Below, piece after piece: positions 32,191 to 44,670 of a stretch of 64,000 bases of DNA; position 1 is the stretch's first letter; each line of letters starts with the position of its first letter. A program made the position numbers and the translations under genes. Source of the DNA: Allodiplogaster sudhausi (Eukaryota; Nematoda; Chromadorea; Rhabditida; Diplogasteridae); the NCBI GenBank assembly GCA_945643635.1, contig CALZFC010000082.1:418501-482500 (forward strand), given 5' to 3'. Under the pieces are notes generated by a model. It worked only from the letters and a program-made list of their open reading frames with translations, ran no database searches and was not told the DNA's origin.

Positions 32191-32334
32191 TAAAAAAAAG
32201 CACTGAAAACTAGAAGCATTTTAGTGCCTGCTCTCATATGCACATGAATACGAAGTTTCGACAAGAAAATTCACAGTAAAATTCATATAAACAGTGAGTC
32301 TATCCAGAGGAACACCTCGAATTTGTATTGTAAA

Positions 32335-34242
32335 CTACTGCCAACCGTTATCGACGTGCACATCCCAGCATCCATTAACTGTACAGTGCACAATTTCCCG
32401 ACGGGAGGCACCACGCAATCTAGAGAGAAATGGCGTTGTTACAATTCTTTTGTTAATTTTTTAGATATTTAAAATTTTCAAGAAAAAAACTCAGAAATTA
32501 CAAAAGCTACGCTAACTTTTCTTGCAGAAGACCGTGGCGGTTGCGGCCTGAAAGGACTTGGTGATATCGCCCGGGTCCTCGTAAGTGACTCCATCTACCT
32601 TGCAAAGAAGGCCTTCATTCGAGATCGGAATGCTCATGCCTTCCTGAAGAAGCATGAGCATGCCAATGTAGTATTAAGCATGTCAGCCTTATGTGTCTGA
32701 CATAATATTGTCTACAGTAGTACTTTAGGACCATTTTCAACTCTCGCTCTACAATATTTGGCTCTTCTTCGGCTTAGAGAGCGTGTGAAATGGGAGGGTG
32801 GTCAGAGCCAGGGGTGGCCGGGGGCCGAAAATATCCGGCCCCGGCCCCCGAAGTTGGCCCCGGCCCCGGCCCCGGCCCCGGCCCCCAGGGTAGGCCCCTG
32901 CCCCGGGGCCGGGGCCGGGGGCCGGGCCTAAGGCCGGGGCCGGGGCCGGCCATCCCTGGTCAGAGCTACAAAAACAATTTGGCTGAACCTTTTTGTTGGC
33001 GCGTAGCTTTGTAACAAATAGGAAAAAATGGTTCAAACTTTCTGGAAGTAAGTTTTAAACTAATACGAATAGATCCATGTTAATAAAACCAACGGCTCCT
33101 TTAAACGAATCAACCGACCTTCATGGCGACCATTTGGCTGCCCGCCGCACAAGTCGCAGCGGCACAGGTAGCTTGCGTTGTCATTAGCAGCTTTTCATCG
33201 TTGCAGGTGGACTCTTGAGGGCACTAAAGACATACATATTTAGTAAATTAACCCGATAATTAAAATCATTTATTCTGATTATATGCTAACATTCATAAGG
33301 GAATTTTTTACCCTGCAAAGCAGAAGAAGAGCTCAATATTTTTAAACCTTTTTAATCTTATTTTTGGCTTGTCACGCGGTCCAATCCAATTCGCCAGATC
33401 GTCTGCTCTCTCCTTCTCTCCCTCCCTCTCTCTCCCTCTTGCTTGTTATCTCTCTTTCTACTACCCTCTCCCTCAATCTCGTTGTCTTTCTCTGCTGTGA
33501 GAAGGAATAATTACAATCTTCGGTTAAAGCGTGAGTGGTTGAACAAAAATAAAGAAAGGAGTAAATAATAATAATAAAATACATAAACTAATTAATAAAA
33601 AACAATAAAAAATTATCCGGCGGCATGTACTTTGGTGCGGCGCAGTTCATGCACAAATTCGGCGCCGTGGTCGTCTTTTATTGAAGACGACGTCGTAGTT
33701 GAGGGCGTCGTGGACGTCGTAGTGGAGGTCGTGGTTGTGGTAGTCGGGGGCTCCGTCGTCGTGGTGGTGAGTGCCGTAGTGGTGGTGGTAAGGGGCGGAG
33801 GTCCTGAACAGAATGCCACGTTGTCTTATATTGTTGATTTTGAAATAAAGCTCATTTCATTTCATTTATTTACCACACATGAAAATATTATTTCGATGTG
33901 ATGGCACAAAATATAAAAGTTACGGGTACTTAAATGCGAATAACGAAATGAAATGCAAATAATGAAAGGAATCAACTGATGTACTTGTAGAATTTAAATT
34001 AAAAAACACTTCAAGACCCAATAAATTTGTGGCTCATTTTATGCCCAAGTGGACAGTTCAAAGTCGACATTTACATGAACAAAAATAGCTTGTTCGAATT
34101 ACATAATAAGTTGGACAAAACGTACTAGTAACCAACTTGTCAAAACCTGGTCTGTGGGAACCATAGCCATGGAAGCATGGCCATGGGGCGCGAATGTCGC
34201 GAAGAGGCAGAGGAAGAAGACAGAGGAGAGCGACTTCGTCAT
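32335..34242 (-). CDS. Secreted Thr-rich/Cys-rich protein, paralog 2
   Basis: The signal-peptide exon starts at 34242 and is the same in its coding part as paralog 1 (MTKSLSSVFFLCLFATFAPH). Exon 2 (33631-33803) is PPPLTTTTTALTTTTTEPP and further Thr repeats. Exon 3 (33119-33223) reads CPQESTCNDEKLLMTTQATC and continues AAATCAAGSQMVAMK. Exon 4 (32517-32643) holds GLLCKVDGVTYEDPGDITKS and ends VFCKK. A likely last exon (32335-32378) adds INGCWDVHVDNGWQ-stop in phase. The Thr exon runs into AEFVHELRRTK, whereas paralog 1 runs into APNRCMSC at the same bases, so one of the two has a one-base shift here. The protein is expected to be secreted or at the surface, with an O-glycosylated linker. Paralog 2 is the more complete gene. 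Function unknown. Confidence 0.62.
32815..32960. repeat. GGGGCC/GGCCCC-type GC-rich low-complexity tract
   Basis: About 140 bases consist almost only of G and C, in GGCCCC and GGGGCC words with a switch of strand bias in the middle. It sits in the intron between exons 3 and 4 of paralog 2. Such sequence can form G-quadruplexes and hairpins. No other tract like it is in the window. Confidence 0.9.
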
Positions 34243-34419
34243 CTTCCTGTTTCTCTATTTTCGCCCTTGCGCAGAGTGCTAACGCGTTCAGTGAAGCGAA
34301 TTGACTTTTATACTGGCAAAAGTGCCGGAGGGGGCGGGAGAACAGATTGATTAAGGGGACTCCAAATTTGTCTCGCTTATAAGCAACCAACTAATTTTCT
34401 AGAGAGACCGAGAGAGAGA

Positions 34420-35038
34420 GAGAAAGAAAGAGAGAGAGCGTGAGCGAGAGAGAGAGAGAGAGAGAGTGGTGAGAGCGAGGATAGATGAAACCCTAATCTT
34501 TCGGCATTCCCGTATAAATGCGAATAATAGAAAAGCAAATAGTCTCTGATATGAGTTCGACTAAATAAAATTCGTAACAAATAATTAGTAAAAAAATTAG
34601 TAGTCAAACAACCTTGAGCTGCCATTTGAGTAGCAAAGTCATAGAAAGGACGTTTCCAAACCAGGAGCATTTTTTAAAGAGCATCCTTTTTAACACTTAA
34701 AAACTCTGTTTGAATGTGATGACCTTTACCAGACTTTGGACGGGCTAAACTGTGAGAAAAGGCCATAGTTTGCGCAGGAGGGAAAATAGGAAAAACAGAG
34801 GTTTCCATCTGATTCGCTCTCCTTCTTAATCATTCATTGATTGCATGGAAATGCTGGTTTCATTCTCCTTCAATTAGAACGGACATATGTATCGGCGAAG
34901 AAGCACATTTTCATCCCGAAAATATCAATCCTTTCTAACTCCCCTATCGCATGTGCCAGCATATTGAAGGGCAATCCGAATTGCTGAGAACCGTTTGAGA
35001 GAGAGGGGAGGGAGAGAGAGAGAAGAGAGAGAGAGAGT

Positions 35039-35070
<32 letters not shown>

Positions 35071-35170
35071 GAGAGCGAGAGCGAGAGAGAGAGAGAAGAG
35101 AGAGAGGGAGAGAGAGGAGAGAGACAGAGAGAGAGAGAGATAGAGGGAGAGATACCAGCATTGAATCGAC
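34420..35170. repeat. GA tracts upstream of paralog 2
   Basis: These are counterparts of the tracts upstream of paralog 1 (27270-27300 and 27820-27860), much expanded near 35000-35150. Further GA tracts follow at 35310-35400 and 35520-35660. Confidence 0.85.
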
Positions 35171-35879
35171 TTGCTGCGAACCGTTTGTACTCACAGTGTT
35201 CTAGTCGCCTCAGGCGAATAAGTGAAAGAGGAAAGAGAAAAGATGAAGAAGGGCGAAGTTGCCCTCCGGTTCACTTTTCGTAACTCTTATCGTTCGTTCC
35301 AATAGGCAATAAGAGAGAGAAAGAGATAGAGGGAGGGAAAGAGATAGAGAAAGAGAGAGAAAAAGATACGGAGAGATCGAGAGAGAGATGGAGAGTCTGA
35401 ACGAAAAGCAACGCGTTGTTACGGTTTTGTTCGGGCGACCCTTAGCCTTGTAGATTGGGGATAGATACACATTGTCACTTTAGCGAGCTTCATTCTTGTT
35501 ACCTTACTTACATGATTATAAGAGACAGAGAAAGAGAAAGATAGAGAGAGAAAGAGAAAGAGAGAGAAAGAGAGAGAGAGAGAGAGCGAGAGAGAAAGAG
35601 AAAGAGAGAGAGAGAACGAGAGAGACAGAGAGAGAGACAGAGAGAGAGAGAGAGACCAGGCCACAGCCATCACCCTATGGCGAACACTGATTCGGCGGAG
35701 GCAGTTCAAATCCGGGACCTGTTGGCGGCCCCCCGCCGGACCTCCGGGGCAACCAGGCGCGCCCTGACCTGGTGCATTCGTCTAATTGTAATCATATACT
35801 TTGAATTCTTGTAAATTTTTGTGTGGAAATTATTCTTTTAATATTCCTAAATATGTGTATTATATGCACTCTCGCCACT

Positions 35880-36070
35880 CTACTCAAGCAAGACGCGCCA
35901 ATTCACAATGTGGTTTTTGCTTCTTTTGAGCCCGGCGGGTACTGAAAGTAAAGTAATGTCCAGGCCGTCCTTCTGGGGCCAAGTACGATGCCCTTCTCTG
36001 GCCGCAATACTCCATCTCTTAATTAATTCGTCAACCATCATTCTTGCATATTAAATCCATGACGTCGATC
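35880..36070 (+). other. Possible signal-peptide-like start, duplicated at 28455
   Basis: MWFLLLLSPAGTESKVMSRP here and MWFMSPLILACRTLLSMTAG at 28455 share surrounding bases (GGCGGGTACTG, GGCC.TCCTTC, CCAAGTACGAT, CTCTGGCCG). Both start with MWF and a hydrophobic run. They may be first exons of a secreted protein on the plus strand, but no later exons were found. Confidence 0.25.
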
Positions 36071-36109
36071 AAATTACATATATTTCATTATACATATATT
36101 GACAGAATT

Positions 36110-36580
36110 ATTTTGTAAATCATACTTTTTAATGATGCGATGTTTATTAAATAAATTCTGTTTAAGAATTCATGAAAATTTTTAGAATGTGCATTCGATA
36201 TTTCGCGTTTCCATTTTTTGTGTTCTAAATCGCGGTAAATATGCCAGGCACTTTAGTCATATTACGACAGAGCCTGCGGCTGATCGGACTAGTCGCTGGT
36301 GATTTGGAAATGCATTCATGCATTGATAAGCAGGACCACCGTGTTGTCACCTCGATATTATTCCGATCCCACCTTCACCACTCTCTTTTTGCCTCTTTCA
36401 CACTCACTCTCTTTCTAACTCTCTCTCTCTCTCTCTCTCGCTCTCTCTTTCTCTATGCCCCTCTCTCTACTTCTCTCACACTCTCTCAATCTCACTTTCA
36501 AATCGCATTGCCAGCTCAGTCCATTTCACTCAATGTATCACGATCGGGGCCGCCCTTTCACCTTCTGTCTCTAGTCTCTC
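36110..36580. repeat. Three-copy element T, copy 3
   Basis: See 28610-28990. This copy keeps TCGGACTAGTCG and CATTCATGCATTGATAAGCAGG and ends at the same TCAAATCGCATTGCCAGCTC block. Confidence 0.6.
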
Positions 36581-36642
36581 CGTTTCGTTCTCCTTACATC
36601 TCTCTCTATGTTTCCCTCTCTGTCTCTCTTTCTATCCCTCTC

Positions 36643-36680
<38 letters not shown>

Positions 36681-37049
36681 CTTTGAGATATCATGATGTG
36701 CGTAGGTAAGAGTAAGAATGAGAGTCTCCGCCTCCGGGGAGGAGCGAGGTCAGCGATGGGAACAGCTCTGTTTTCGACGGCTTCCCCAAGACAGAACTCT
36801 CGCTAGCCACCTGACATTTCGTAATTCGTAATAATTTCTGCAGCTCATTTGTTGGTGTCATAAAAAAAAGTAATAACCGTAATAAATCTGTAAGCATGAC
36901 TTTGGATGATATTTTTGAGTCCACCACGTTTGTGGCCACTATTCAATCAGACCTGTCAATTATACAGCTGTCTCGACCTTCCATTTTTACCTTTTACGAT
37001 ATACTCACGACTGATAGTGCAGTGTAGGTGCACGCGTTTCTTTTGGTTC

Positions 37050-37664
37050 AGTCTCTCTCTCTCTCTTCCTCTCTCTCTCTCTCTCTTCCTCTCTACTACT
37101 ACTCTCTATCTCTCTATGTATCTCTATTTCTCTCCTTCAATCTCTTTTATCTTTTTTTTTTCTTCTCGCTCTCTCTCTCTCTTTCTCTCTTTCATTCACT
37201 CACTAGCTCTCTTTCTCTCTCTATCACTCTCTCTCTATCTCTTAATCTGTCTACAATTTCTCTCTCTCACCAACTTCATGTCCACCCTTATTCTCCATGC
37301 CTTCCACCTTTTCTCTACTACCATTTTATGCGAATGCGCATCTGCGCTACATTACATTGAACGCGTCTCTTCTTTGAAGTAGTCCAGTCGCCGCGGCCGT
37401 AAAATACTTGAAGTGGAATGAAGCTGTTAAAAAAAAGTATTGTCGCTAACGAGTAAGTTCATGTCTCTAGAGCGTAACATCCGCTTGCTACAGCTTATTT
37501 ACAATCAATCGATCAACGCTTTATGTTAACGGGGAAATGGATTCCGTGAAGTCTTCGCCATTCTTGGGGATTTGTTGCATGATGAAGGAAGCACCCTCTT
37601 GCTGTCCATCCCTCTTTAACTCTCTCCCTCAGTCTTTCTAACACTCACTTACACACGCACTCTT

Positions 37665-37700
<36 letters not shown>

Positions 37701-38350
37701 TTCCACTCCCCCCCTCCGATAGTTTTCACTTTCTTTCTACACAGATTAACTCATTATCACCCTCTCATGCCGCTTTCATATCAAATCCACTCGGTCGGCA
37801 TTCTTTAACGATCTCATTCGATATCAACATTGTCTTGCTCGCTCTCTCTGCATCATCTTTAATCTCTTGTCTCTGTTTCGCTCTCTCTCTCTCCCTCTTT
37901 CTTTCTCGTTCTCTCTCTCCCTCTTTCTTTCTCGCTCTCTCTCTCTCTCTCTCTTTTCATTCTCTCATTTCTCTCTCCTCCTTTTATCTCTCTCTCCCTC
38001 ATTAACCTTCTCTCACCTCATAACCCAGAGCAAGTCATTTCCGTTTTATCGCATGTTTTGGGCTAATTGCTACTCAAATTTAAAGACTCACCTTTTCTCT
38101 GACATTTATCTTTATTCTCCAATCGCCTCTCAAGTGTATAACGTGGCTCTTGTTTTCTTTCTGCGTACTTTTCTTTTTTATCTCATTCTCTCTCCAGTTA
38201 CTACTCCCTTTCGTTCTCTCTCTCTATCTTGATTTAGCTTCCATTTTGATCATTTCTCTCTCCATCTCTCGTAATGTCTCTCCCGCTCTCTTTCCCTCTC
38301 GTTCTCTCTCCCTCTCGTTCTCTCTCTCTTTTCTTTCTCTCTCTCACTGT
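37050..38350. repeat. CT-rich region without a clear gene
   Basis: CT tracts (37055-37265, 37665-37710, 37880-38000, 38215-38370) alternate with unique sequence. One unique patch (37470-37540) reads ERNIRLLQLIYNQSINALC on the plus strand, but it has no supported splice partners. Confidence 0.6.
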
Positions 38351-39649
38351 CTCTCGCTCTTTCTCTCGTTATCGACACGCTTCTCCTATTATGACCTTGA
38401 TAAGGAATCGCTAAAATTAGACAAGACCAGAAGCTGCCTGTCATTGAATAGTACGCCTGATAAGATTTTTGAGACATTTAACCAGCCCCCCCTCCACATT
38501 ATCAATCATCGATAAAAGCGGAAATTGCTGACCTTCTAACTTGATAATTTCTAGTGGACTGACTATGAGCAGACTTTCCCAAATATGTATCTCATTAATA
38601 AGATGTAAAATGTAAGCATATATTGCTTATTGTTAGGAGAAGCTTTTTTTAAATAACAGATATGTTGCTTTATTTCTGAACGTTCACAATACATATTTTT
38701 TCTAAAGACTCTTGAAAAGAAACAAAAAGCAAGGAAGAAGGAGGACACAGAAGCGGCTATCACATGAAAGTGATAAAGCGATGGAGAGGCGAGAGAGATA
38801 GAGAGAGATAAAGAGAACGAGGAAGAGAGAGGAAGGGGTAAAAGAAAAGATAAAAAAAATGGGAAACAGCGATTCATTTCCTTGAGCTCTAGTGAAGTAA
38901 AATGCGAAATCTAATACACTCGACTTTCGTAAGAGCAATAGAGAGAGATGGAGGGAGAGAGAAAGAGAGAGAGCGGAAAAAATAAAGAGAGAGGGAGAGA
39001 GTAAGAGAGAGAGAGAGATAGAGAGAGAGTAAGATACGAAATCATGATCCACCTATCCGCCATGCTAGACAATCAGTGCACGTCACATACACTCTAGCAG
39101 CGAAGGACTGCAGATGGCTAACCGAATCTCTATCCCTCTTTTTTATGACCACACTAAACCGCAGAAATTGTCGTCACCATACAGTAGTCATCAGATGAGT
39201 ACAAGTGGACTTGCGATCTTCGTAGAAGTGATGCTGATATCATTTTATCCGTCCAACATTACAAAAAAAATGCTCTAGATAACGCACAGTTAATTGGTGT
39301 GAAAAATGTTTAAATCACATTCTACTTTTTTCTCTTTTATTATTACTTTGAAACCACTTCTTTTTTAAATAATATTAAACAAAATTATAGTCTTTATTAG
39401 CTTGTCTCTGTTCATATTCGCGTTTGATGTTATTGTTATTATCATCATAAACGTGATAATCAACAGTGAAAAATTGTTACTATTGCCTCTTTACCAATCG
39501 TTTTTCCCTTTTATTGTCAGAGAAAAATATGTACGTGTTAGGTGTGAACATATTTGTCCGAATGACAGGACGGGAAAATAAATTTATCTAAAAAAAATTT
39601 TTTTACGATTTCTCCCCTGTCTCACTTCTCACTTTTTCTCCCACTCTTT

Positions 39650-39734
39650 CTCTCTCTCTCTCTCTCTATGTCTCTCCATCTTTGTATCTCTCCCGGTCTC
39701 TCTCTCTCTATGTCTCTCCATCTTTGTATCTCTC

Positions 39735-39781
<47 letters not shown>

Positions 39782-39822
39782 GCATGTATCTCTCCCTCTT
39801 TGTCACGCTCTCACCCTTATTC

Positions 39823-39866
<44 letters not shown>

Positions 39867-39870
39867 CACT
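39650..39870. repeat. (CT)n microsatellites with duplicated 49-bp unit
   Basis: The phrase TATGTCTCTCCATCTTTGTA plus TCTCTCCCGGTC is repeated twice (39667 and 39710) before a long CT run. Long Ser/Leu frames here, including one of 311 codons to 40603, come from the repeat. Confidence 0.85.
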
Positions 39871-40194
39871 CTCCTCTCTCTTAATCCCTCTGTCCTCCTT
39901 TTCTCGTTCCGCCATCCGTGATTTGATGTGTTGCTCCCGTTCCAACACATTGGACACACCTTTTTTTTACATTCTTTTACATTCCCTAGGCATTTTCATT
40001 TCTGCCGTTGTCTTTCTTGAATTCCTTCTCGAATACTTAAATGATTTCCATTACATTTTGAGCGCGAGAAAAAAGTTTTTGTTTGTTTGTTTGTTTGTTA
40101 AAACACGCAACAAACTACCAATGCAAAAACTGTTCGACTACCGCGCGAGATCCGGAGTCAAACAGAAAGTGCCTTCTCATGTCTCGAGTGTGTA

Positions 40195-40229
40195 CTCTCT
40201 CTCTTTCTCTCTCTCTCTTTCTCTGTTTA

Positions 40230-40263
<34 letters not shown>

Positions 40264-40291
40264 GCGCTATCTCTCTCTCTTTCTATGTTTA

Positions 40292-40330
<39 letters not shown>

Positions 40331-40350
40331 TTTCTCTCTCTCTCTTTCTC

Positions 40351-40381
<31 letters not shown>

Positions 40382-40880
40382 TTCTCTGTTTATCTCTCTC
40401 TGTTTCTCTCTCTTTCACTCTCTTTCTCTCTCTCTCTCTCTTCTTTCTCTCTCTCTCTCTCTTTCTCACTCTCTCTCTCACTTTCGCTTTTTTGCAGCGA
40501 ACGAACATCATCCGAAATACGTAGAATAACCGAGAGGAGCACACCACAGCTCACGTATGGCTTGAGGAAACCATTTCAAGGTTGGAATAGATTTTTCTTA
40601 TAATATGCTTTTTAATTTGTTTCTTATTTACTTCAAATTTTACTTGCTATATCCGTTTCTCAGCTTTTCTATGAATGCAATGCTAATAACTTTTTTGTGA
40701 TAATAATTTCCCTATTCTATTCTGGTTATTTGTATTATTTTTTTCTATGTGTGCGTTGTTTAATTTTTGAGATATATGTATGTATATGAACGACTTATCG
40801 TGAGAGGCAGAACTAAGACGAGAGAGAGAGAGAGAAAGAAAGAGAAAGAGAGAGAGAGAGCGAGATAGAGAAAGAGATAA

Positions 40881-40913
<33 letters not shown>

Positions 40914-41579
40914 TAGGGGAGCGTTGACTGAGAGCAGCTGAAGCATGGCCGGTGAGATTTCTTGGAATCGAGAGAGAGCACGGGAAGACAAGAGATAAGA
41001 GGTAAAGAGAGAGAGAGAAGGCTTGGAGACGGGCAGAATTCAACACCGGCCAGGTGTGCTTCATGTGAGGACCGAAATGAGGTAAGGAAGTGAGAGATTA
41101 AGAGAACTAGAGACCGAAAGAGAGAGAGGGTAAGAGAGAGAGCGAGAGAGGAAGGGACGGGTAGAGAGAGAGAGAGAATGAGAAAGAGAGAGCGAGAGGG
41201 AAAGAGAGAGTGTAAGCGAGAGAGAGACAGAGAGAGTAAGAGAGAGAGAGAGAGGAAGGGACGGGCAGAGAGTGAGAGAGAGACTGAGAAAGAGAGAGCG
41301 AGAGAGAGAAAGATAGAGAGATAAAGAAGAGATTGAGTGCGATCAGGCATATCGCTTCGGCCGGACTTTTCTTTTTTTTCTTCTGACCCTCCAGGAATTG
41401 CTGTCATCTCTTGCTTGCCAGACGGCTTCTCTCTATTGCTTCGTTCTATGTTCTCTCTCCTTTCTCTTTCGTTCTCTCTCTCTCTCTCTCTGTCTGCTTC
41501 TCTCTCTCTCTCTCTCTCTTTCCTTCTCTTTCTTTTTCTCCCTCTCCTTCTACATATCTTTTTGCTTCGTTCTCTACCC

Positions 41580-41641
<62 letters not shown>

Positions 41642-41769
41642 CTCTGCCTTTCTCTCTCTCCGGTCTCCATTTCCTTTGGGGCATGTGTGTATGTGTGAGA
41701 CTTTTGTCTTTCTGCTCTGGCAGATCGAGAAAGCGGCATCTTCTCCTCCATGGCCCATCCGTTCCTGAG

Positions 41770-41808
<39 letters not shown>

Positions 41809-42130
41809 ATTCTCTCTCTCTCTCTATCGCTTTCTCTCTCTCTCTCTGTCTCCGTCTCTCTGCGTCCTCCTCCTCTCTCGCTCTCTCTCCACCCTTTCAC
41901 TCCCTCCCTCTTTTCCTCTCATTCCTCTTTACCGCTCCCGATGCTTTTCCTTTTGACATTGCGACCTCGAACCTCATCGATTTGCTTTCCATGAAGATCT
42001 GCCAGATGTTATGAGAAGGAGTAATGGGATTGAAGTGAGAAAGAGAGGGGAGAGAGAGAAAGAAAGAGAGAGAGAGAGAGAGGGGAGAGAGAGAGAGCGG
42101 GCAAGAAGAGAGTTAGAGAGAGAGACATTC
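40195..42130. repeat. Dense CT and GA microsatellite region
   Basis: CT tracts (40195-40480, 41455-41660, 41770-41885) and GA tracts (40818-40915, 41000-41330, 42040-42125) lie within 2 kb in opposite senses. They could pair with each other in a transcript. Frames of up to 332 codons here are artefacts. Confidence 0.85.
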
Positions 42131-43004
42131 CGAAGTAGTAAAGCAATTAGCCGGTGAGAAATTAGTTGAGAGCTTGGGTGAAATCCAATAGCTCTAAAGA
42201 AATAACTTTAATACTGCGGTGTTGTTAAAAGTCATGAAAACGTATTACTGTAATAGAGAGAGAGGGAGGGAGAGAGAGAGAGAGAGCCAGAGAAACAAAT
42301 GGAGCGGTTCGACTCGAGAATGAGGAATGGAAAAGAAACAAAAATATGAGAGATGATTTTACATAGTGAGGGAAAGAGCGAAGAATGGTAAGTAATAGGA
42401 TTAAAATTAGAGGAAGAGAAAAGGCAGTGTGAAAAGAGATCATGAGAGAAAAAGAAAGCGAGATAGCGACAGAGAGAGTGAGACCTGAGAGAGAAAGAGA
42501 GAAAGAGACAGAGAGCGAATGAGAGAGATAGATAAGATAGCCATGACATTACGCTCTAATAATTTCGCTGTTATTAGGAATAAACAATTTCTTTGCTTAC
42601 TTTTCATCTTTCATTCCTTTCCTGTTTGCTAAATATGTAAAATGCAAACTTTTTACTTACAATTACTTATTCTGCCTTTCTCTCTATCCGTTTTGTCTCT
42701 CTATCCCCTCTCTCTCTCTTTCTCTCTCTCCTTCTTCTTTCTCTCTGTTTTCTATGATTGCATTTCTATTTTTTCTATCATGGTGCCATGGCTATGTGCT
42801 TACGGCAGAGCATAGGAAGCATATGACAACTGACACTATGTCTTACTTGCTCTGGGTCTCTCGCTCTTTCTCTCTCAGTCTTTCTCTCTCTTTCTTTCGT
42901 CTCATCCCTTTCTGTCTCTAACTTCAAATGATCTCGGCGTGATTCCAGGAGTGCAGAGGGATGCCACTTCATATATCTGCCTCGTTTTCCCTCTCAAAAC
43001 CCAA

Positions 43005-44593
43005 TCTCTGTCTCTCTCTCTCCCTATCTTGCTCTCTCTCTCTCTGTCTCTCTCTCTCTCTCTGTCTCTCCCTCTCTCACTCGCTCTCTCTTCTCTCTTC
43101 ATCTCTCTCTCTTTCTCTCTCTTTCCTCTCACTCTCTCACTCGCTCTATTCCCTCTTCCTCTCTCTCTCTCTTCCTCTCACTCTCTCTCTCTCTGCATCT
43201 CTCTCCACATTGCTCTCCCCATAACTGTTACTGCCGTCATTCTTCGATCAAATCCTTACAGCTTCCTGGCCCTGTGAATGCTTGCTTGCCCTCTCTTTGC
43301 GTTGCCCACAAAAAAAAATCACTGAATTACAAATATAAATTAGCTTCGTAGAAATGTGCGCGTAGCTCAAAAATATCGTAAGCTCAGAAAGTACTCCTCG
43401 AGTGGTGGAAAGTGATGGAGTATGGTGAAAATAGAGACAAAAAAAAAGAAAAAAGTTAGAGAAAGAGAGAAGAGAGAGAGAGAGAGAAAATGAAAGCCTA
43501 TTCAGTAATGGATTTTGGGAAAGGGCGAGTGATGCATTGCAAAGAGTTCTGGAAGAAGCAGCAGCTGAGATTGGCTGAACTTGACGCGAAGGAGGAGAGA
43601 GGCAAGGGGGAGAGAGAGATGGAGCAAGAGAGAGAGAGAGAGAGAGAATGAGTTCGATCGAGAGAGAGAGAGAGTTAGTGCAGGCGAAAGAGAGATAAAG
43701 GGGGAGAGAAAGATGGAGCGAGAGAGAGTCCCAGATCTGTGACACGGCAGAGAAGCAGAGAGTGAGAACGGACGAATGCTGCTTGGTGCCATAGGCATGG
43801 ATGGCACCAGCGCCACCAGAAAGATGGTTTAGGAGGGCCACTGGCAGAACTTGAAGGGGAGACAATGTGTGGGAGAGGATCACCCCATCAATAGCCGCAT
43901 TGAACGACCAATTGACTACTTACTATTGAATAGAAGAGATTACGAGAGAATCTTCTTTTCCTATTCCCCGGGTTTTCCATCTCCTCAAGTCGACGTTTTT
44001 TTTAAAATGTAATGCTAAAGTTATTTCACATATTTTGGTGCCTAATTTACGCCATTGAATAAATCTTGCGTTTTCTACCTTTGTTTCTCCTCTCTCTTTT
44101 TACCTTCTTTCTCATGAAACTCCTATTTTCGGCTCAAGATGCTAAGCATCAGTTACCTGTTGAATGCGATATCATATTGTTCTCTGACTCTCGGTTTGTT
44201 TCTTTTACTATCTTTCATTCGCTCACCAGCTTCAACTCTCTAATTCTTTCTTTCCTCTTCCTCTCGCTCTCTTTCTCTCTCCTCTCTCGCTCTCGCTCTC
44301 CTCTCTCTCCCTTCTCTCTCTCTCTTTCTCTCTTTCTCTCCCCTCTCTCTCTCTCTTTCTCTTTCTTTGTCTCTCTCTGTCTCTCTCTCTGTCTCTCTCT
44401 CTCTCTCTGCCCACGCTCTTTTGAATGGTGCTCCGAACAGCTGACCGAACTCAAGGTCTCGGAAAAGTTCCAGGCATTAAACGTTGTGCGTCAAAAGTTC
44501 GCTCTCCCCTTTGTTCTATTTTTCTCGTTCTCTCTCTTGCACTCGTCTCTCTCGCTCTCAATTGCTCTCGCATGATCTCTCGCTCTATCTCTC

Positions 44594-44636
<43 letters not shown>

Positions 44637-44670
44637 AGGCATCTCTCTCTCTTTCTCCATCTCTCCCATC
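43005..44670. repeat. CT and GA microsatellite region
   Basis: CT at 43005-43205, 44250-44410 and 44590-44670; GA at 43455-43495 and 43600-43730. Only the short coding-like islands listed above lie between them. Confidence 0.85.

Noticed and set aside
33372..33584. Minus-strand 70-codon frame between the Thr-rich and Cys-rich exons of paralog 2
   Set aside because: It lies in the intron and is dominated by GA/CT-derived Arg/Glu; no counterpart frame exists in paralog 1.
39668..40603. 311-codon plus-strand open frame
   Set aside because: Almost entirely Ser/Leu/Phe from CT microsatellite; no start context or conserved segment except short islands noted separately.
40760..41758. 332-codon minus-strand open frame
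   Set aside because: Arg/Glu- and Ser/Leu-rich translation of GA/CT tracts; composition, not coding signal.
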